Of a DNA stretch of 64,000 nt, positions 62,935-64,000 are shown one piece after another. The notes beneath the pieces are model-generated. The model had not been told where the DNA came from. It was given only the letters and a program-made list of their open reading frames with translations, and ran no database searches. The stretch is from Leucobacter aridicollis. GTDB lineage: Bacteria; Actinomycetota; Actinomycetes; Actinomycetales; Microbacteriaceae. Position numbers and translations under genes: made by a program. Each line of letters opens with the position of its first letter. The first letter of the stretch is position 1. The stretch is taken from the NCBI RefSeq assembly GCF_013409595.1, contig NZ_JACCBD010000001.1:2356001-2420000 (forward strand), in the 5' to 3' direction.

Positions 62935-63768
62935 ATGCCACAGTCACGCTCTCCGGCAAGCCAATTGCTCATGCAGGACGCCGTTACTGCGTTCTCGCGG
63001 GAGACCAGATTCCCGCTCGCATTCGGAGGCTTTGAGTCCGACGGCATCATCAATGTGAGCGCGCTAAGCGGAATGCATGGACTGCGCATTCAAGGGCTAC
63101 GGGTCGCGAACAGGCGCGGGCTCGGCGGGAAGGCGATGAGTGAGCACCGCCCGCGCTTCACGCGCGACTATATGTCGTCAACGACAATCAGTCACGACTA
63201 CGACGCGGAGATCGGATCGGAGCACATCGTGATGCTCGTGGCGGTACCGGTCGTCGTTGATGGCGTGACCCGCGCTGTCCTGTACGGCGGCACCCGGGGC
63301 GGAACGCCGCCCGACGAGTCGTTCATGCGCGCCGCGGCCGGGGTCACCGCAGACCTCGCCCATGAGATCGCGCTCGCGGATGCCGCAGCCGCGACACAGG
63401 ACCGCACCGCTCGCGGGGAGCTGCCGGGAACGGTGCTCGAGGAGCTTCGGAGCAGCCATGCGGAGCTCCGCCGAATAGCAGCCGACACGACCGATCCAGT
63501 TGCACGAGCGCGCCTCTCAGCCCTCGACGAGCGGCTCGTGCAGCTCAGCAACCCCACACCGGCCGAGCAGGAGATCCATCTCACCGAGCGGGAGTTCGAT
63601 GTTCTCAGTCACGCGGCCATCGGCGCGACCAACGCTGAGATCGCGACGGCGCTCGGCATCGCCGGAAGCACGGTGAAGAGCTACCTCAAGACGGCAATGG
63701 GCAAGCTGCAGGCGTCGACGCGGCACGCGGCGGTGGCGACCGCCCGCGGACACGGGCTGATCCCGTAG
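62935..63768 (+). CDS. RamA-like LuxR-type regulator (GAF + HTH)
   Basis: This 277-residue protein has an N-terminal GAF-like region (about 10-145) and a C-terminal LuxR helix-turn-helix (about 215-275: LTEREFDVLSHAAIGATNAEIATALGIAGSTVKSYLKTAMGKL). Size and architecture match RamA, the acetate-metabolism activator of Corynebacterium. It lies divergent from DUF485-actP. ATG 62935 has GGGAG five bases upstream; an ATG at 62878 would lengthen it by 19 residues through the leader. The leader contains ACCCCCA (62912-62918), similar to RamA boxes. Confidence 0.82.
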   Translation: MPQSRSPASQLLMQDAVTAFSRETRFPLAFGGFESDGIINVSALSGMHGLRIQGLRVANRRGLGGKAMSEHRPRFTRDYMSSTTISHDYDAEIGSEHIVMLVAVPVVVDGVTRAVLYGGTRGGTPPDESFMRAAAGVTADLAHEIALADAAAATQDRTARGELPGTVLEELRSSHAELRRIAADTTDPVARARLSALDERLVQLSNPTPAEQEIHLTEREFDVLSHAAIGATNAEIATALGIAGSTVKSYLKTAMGKLQASTRHAAVATARGHGLIP

Positions 63769-63806
63769 CCCAGCCCCCGCGTGCGGGTCTCGGCTACGGG
63801 ATCAGC
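63756..63806. terminator. Bidirectional terminator
   Basis: GCTGATCCCGTAGCC (63756-63770, overlapping the ramA-like stop codon) pairs perfectly with GGCTACGGGATCAGC (63792-63806). Inside the loop CCCGC-GT-GCGGG forms a second stem. Confidence 0.75.
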
Positions 63807-63827
63807 GTCCGGGATCAGTGCCAGATA

Positions 63828-64000
63828 TCAGTGCTGCACCGGCGGCTCTGCGCCGTAGCCAGTCAGCGCCCGTACCTCCATCTCGGCGGCGAGCGTCTTC
63901 GACTCGACAGTCTTATCGGTGACCGTGCCCAGCCACGCGAGGAAGAACCCGACGGGGATGGACACGATGCCCGGGTTGGCGAGCGGGAAGATCGCGAAGT
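63828..64000 (-). CDS. Second ActP-like symporter, C-terminal part (window edge)
   Basis: The minus strand encodes the last about 57 residues of an ActP paralogue, including NPGIVSIPVGFFLAWLGTVTDKTVES and ending ALTGYGAEPPVQH. It closely matches the C terminus of the symporter at 60770-62413 (ELTGYGAEPPVAQ). The rest lies outside the window. A tandem pair of acetate symporters around a RamA-like regulator is likely. Confidence 0.88.
   Translation of the reverse strand, partial: FAIFPLANPGIVSIPVGFFLAWLGTVTDKTVESKTLAAEMEVRALTGYGAEPPVQH

Overview
The window is high-GC, densely coded DNA from an actinobacterium, most likely a Microbacteriaceae member close to Leucobacter. Pointers are the actinobacterial tmRNA tag ending FALAA, the ftsE-ftsX-smpB and eno-divIC-DUF501 blocks, GTP-type PEP carboxykinase, several leaderless-looking starts, and the preference for GTG/ATGA/GTGA overlaps. 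There is no rRNA, integrase, insertion sequence or CRISPR array. It reads as ordinary chromosome with a few accessory patches. The species call is inference, since no database could be searched.

Layout. 0-9 kb: an RpiR-type regulator, tmRNA (ssrA), gapdh, a GlxA-type regulator, smpB, ftsX, ftsE, prfB, then a MocR-type regulator divergent from a YczE-like membrane protein. 10-18 kb: a polyamine block with a PuuP-like permease, potC-potB-potA-potD, and a divergent Lrp regulator plus class III aminotransferase. 18-22 kb: the least ordinary stretch. It holds a hexanucleotide repeat, two copies of an interspersed palindromic element on either side of an AbiEi-like gene, and a SRPBCC-DUF4166-DUF4166 operon. 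22-33 kb: rpsO, an ammonium transporter behind a phased GlnR-type box array, an inositol-phosphatase family protein, an orphan PotD, a purine permease, an FKBP isomerase, a fumarylacetoacetase-family hydrolase, aspartase, an MFS exporter, an HtpX-like protease and LemA.

33-42 kb: a sugar-lactone-oxidase-like flavoprotein coupled to an alanine-racemase-fold enzyme, a 36-codon membrane peptide, a HEAT-repeat/MerR pair, 3-oxoacid CoA-transferase scoAB with a divergent IclR regulator, a tRNA with a UAA anticodon and a short variable loop, a KGG stress peptide and small membrane proteins. 43-51.5 kb: one long operon with a Liv-type ABC importer (five genes), an acyl-CoA ligase, a TetR regulator, a 3-hydroxybutyrate-dehydrogenase-like SDR and an alpha/beta hydrolase. 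51.6-64 kb: central metabolism, with pckG, a RamB/ScfR-type regulator, ndh, DUF501, divIC, eno, hisS, a DUF485-ActP acetate symporter, a RamA-like LuxR regulator, and the 3' end of a second ActP that runs off the window.

How the genes work together. SmpB and tmRNA form the ribosome-rescue pair. The polyamine genes couple uptake to transamination. scoAB, the 3-hydroxybutyrate dehydrogenase, the acyl-CoA ligase, the acetate symporter, pckG and the RamA/RamB-like regulators all point to use of short-chain acids and ketone bodies as carbon sources. The most unusual signals are a family of about 65-75 bp imperfect palindromes (four copies), the class I tRNA with anticodon UAA, and the six-site 11-bp-phased GlnR-like array upstream of amt.
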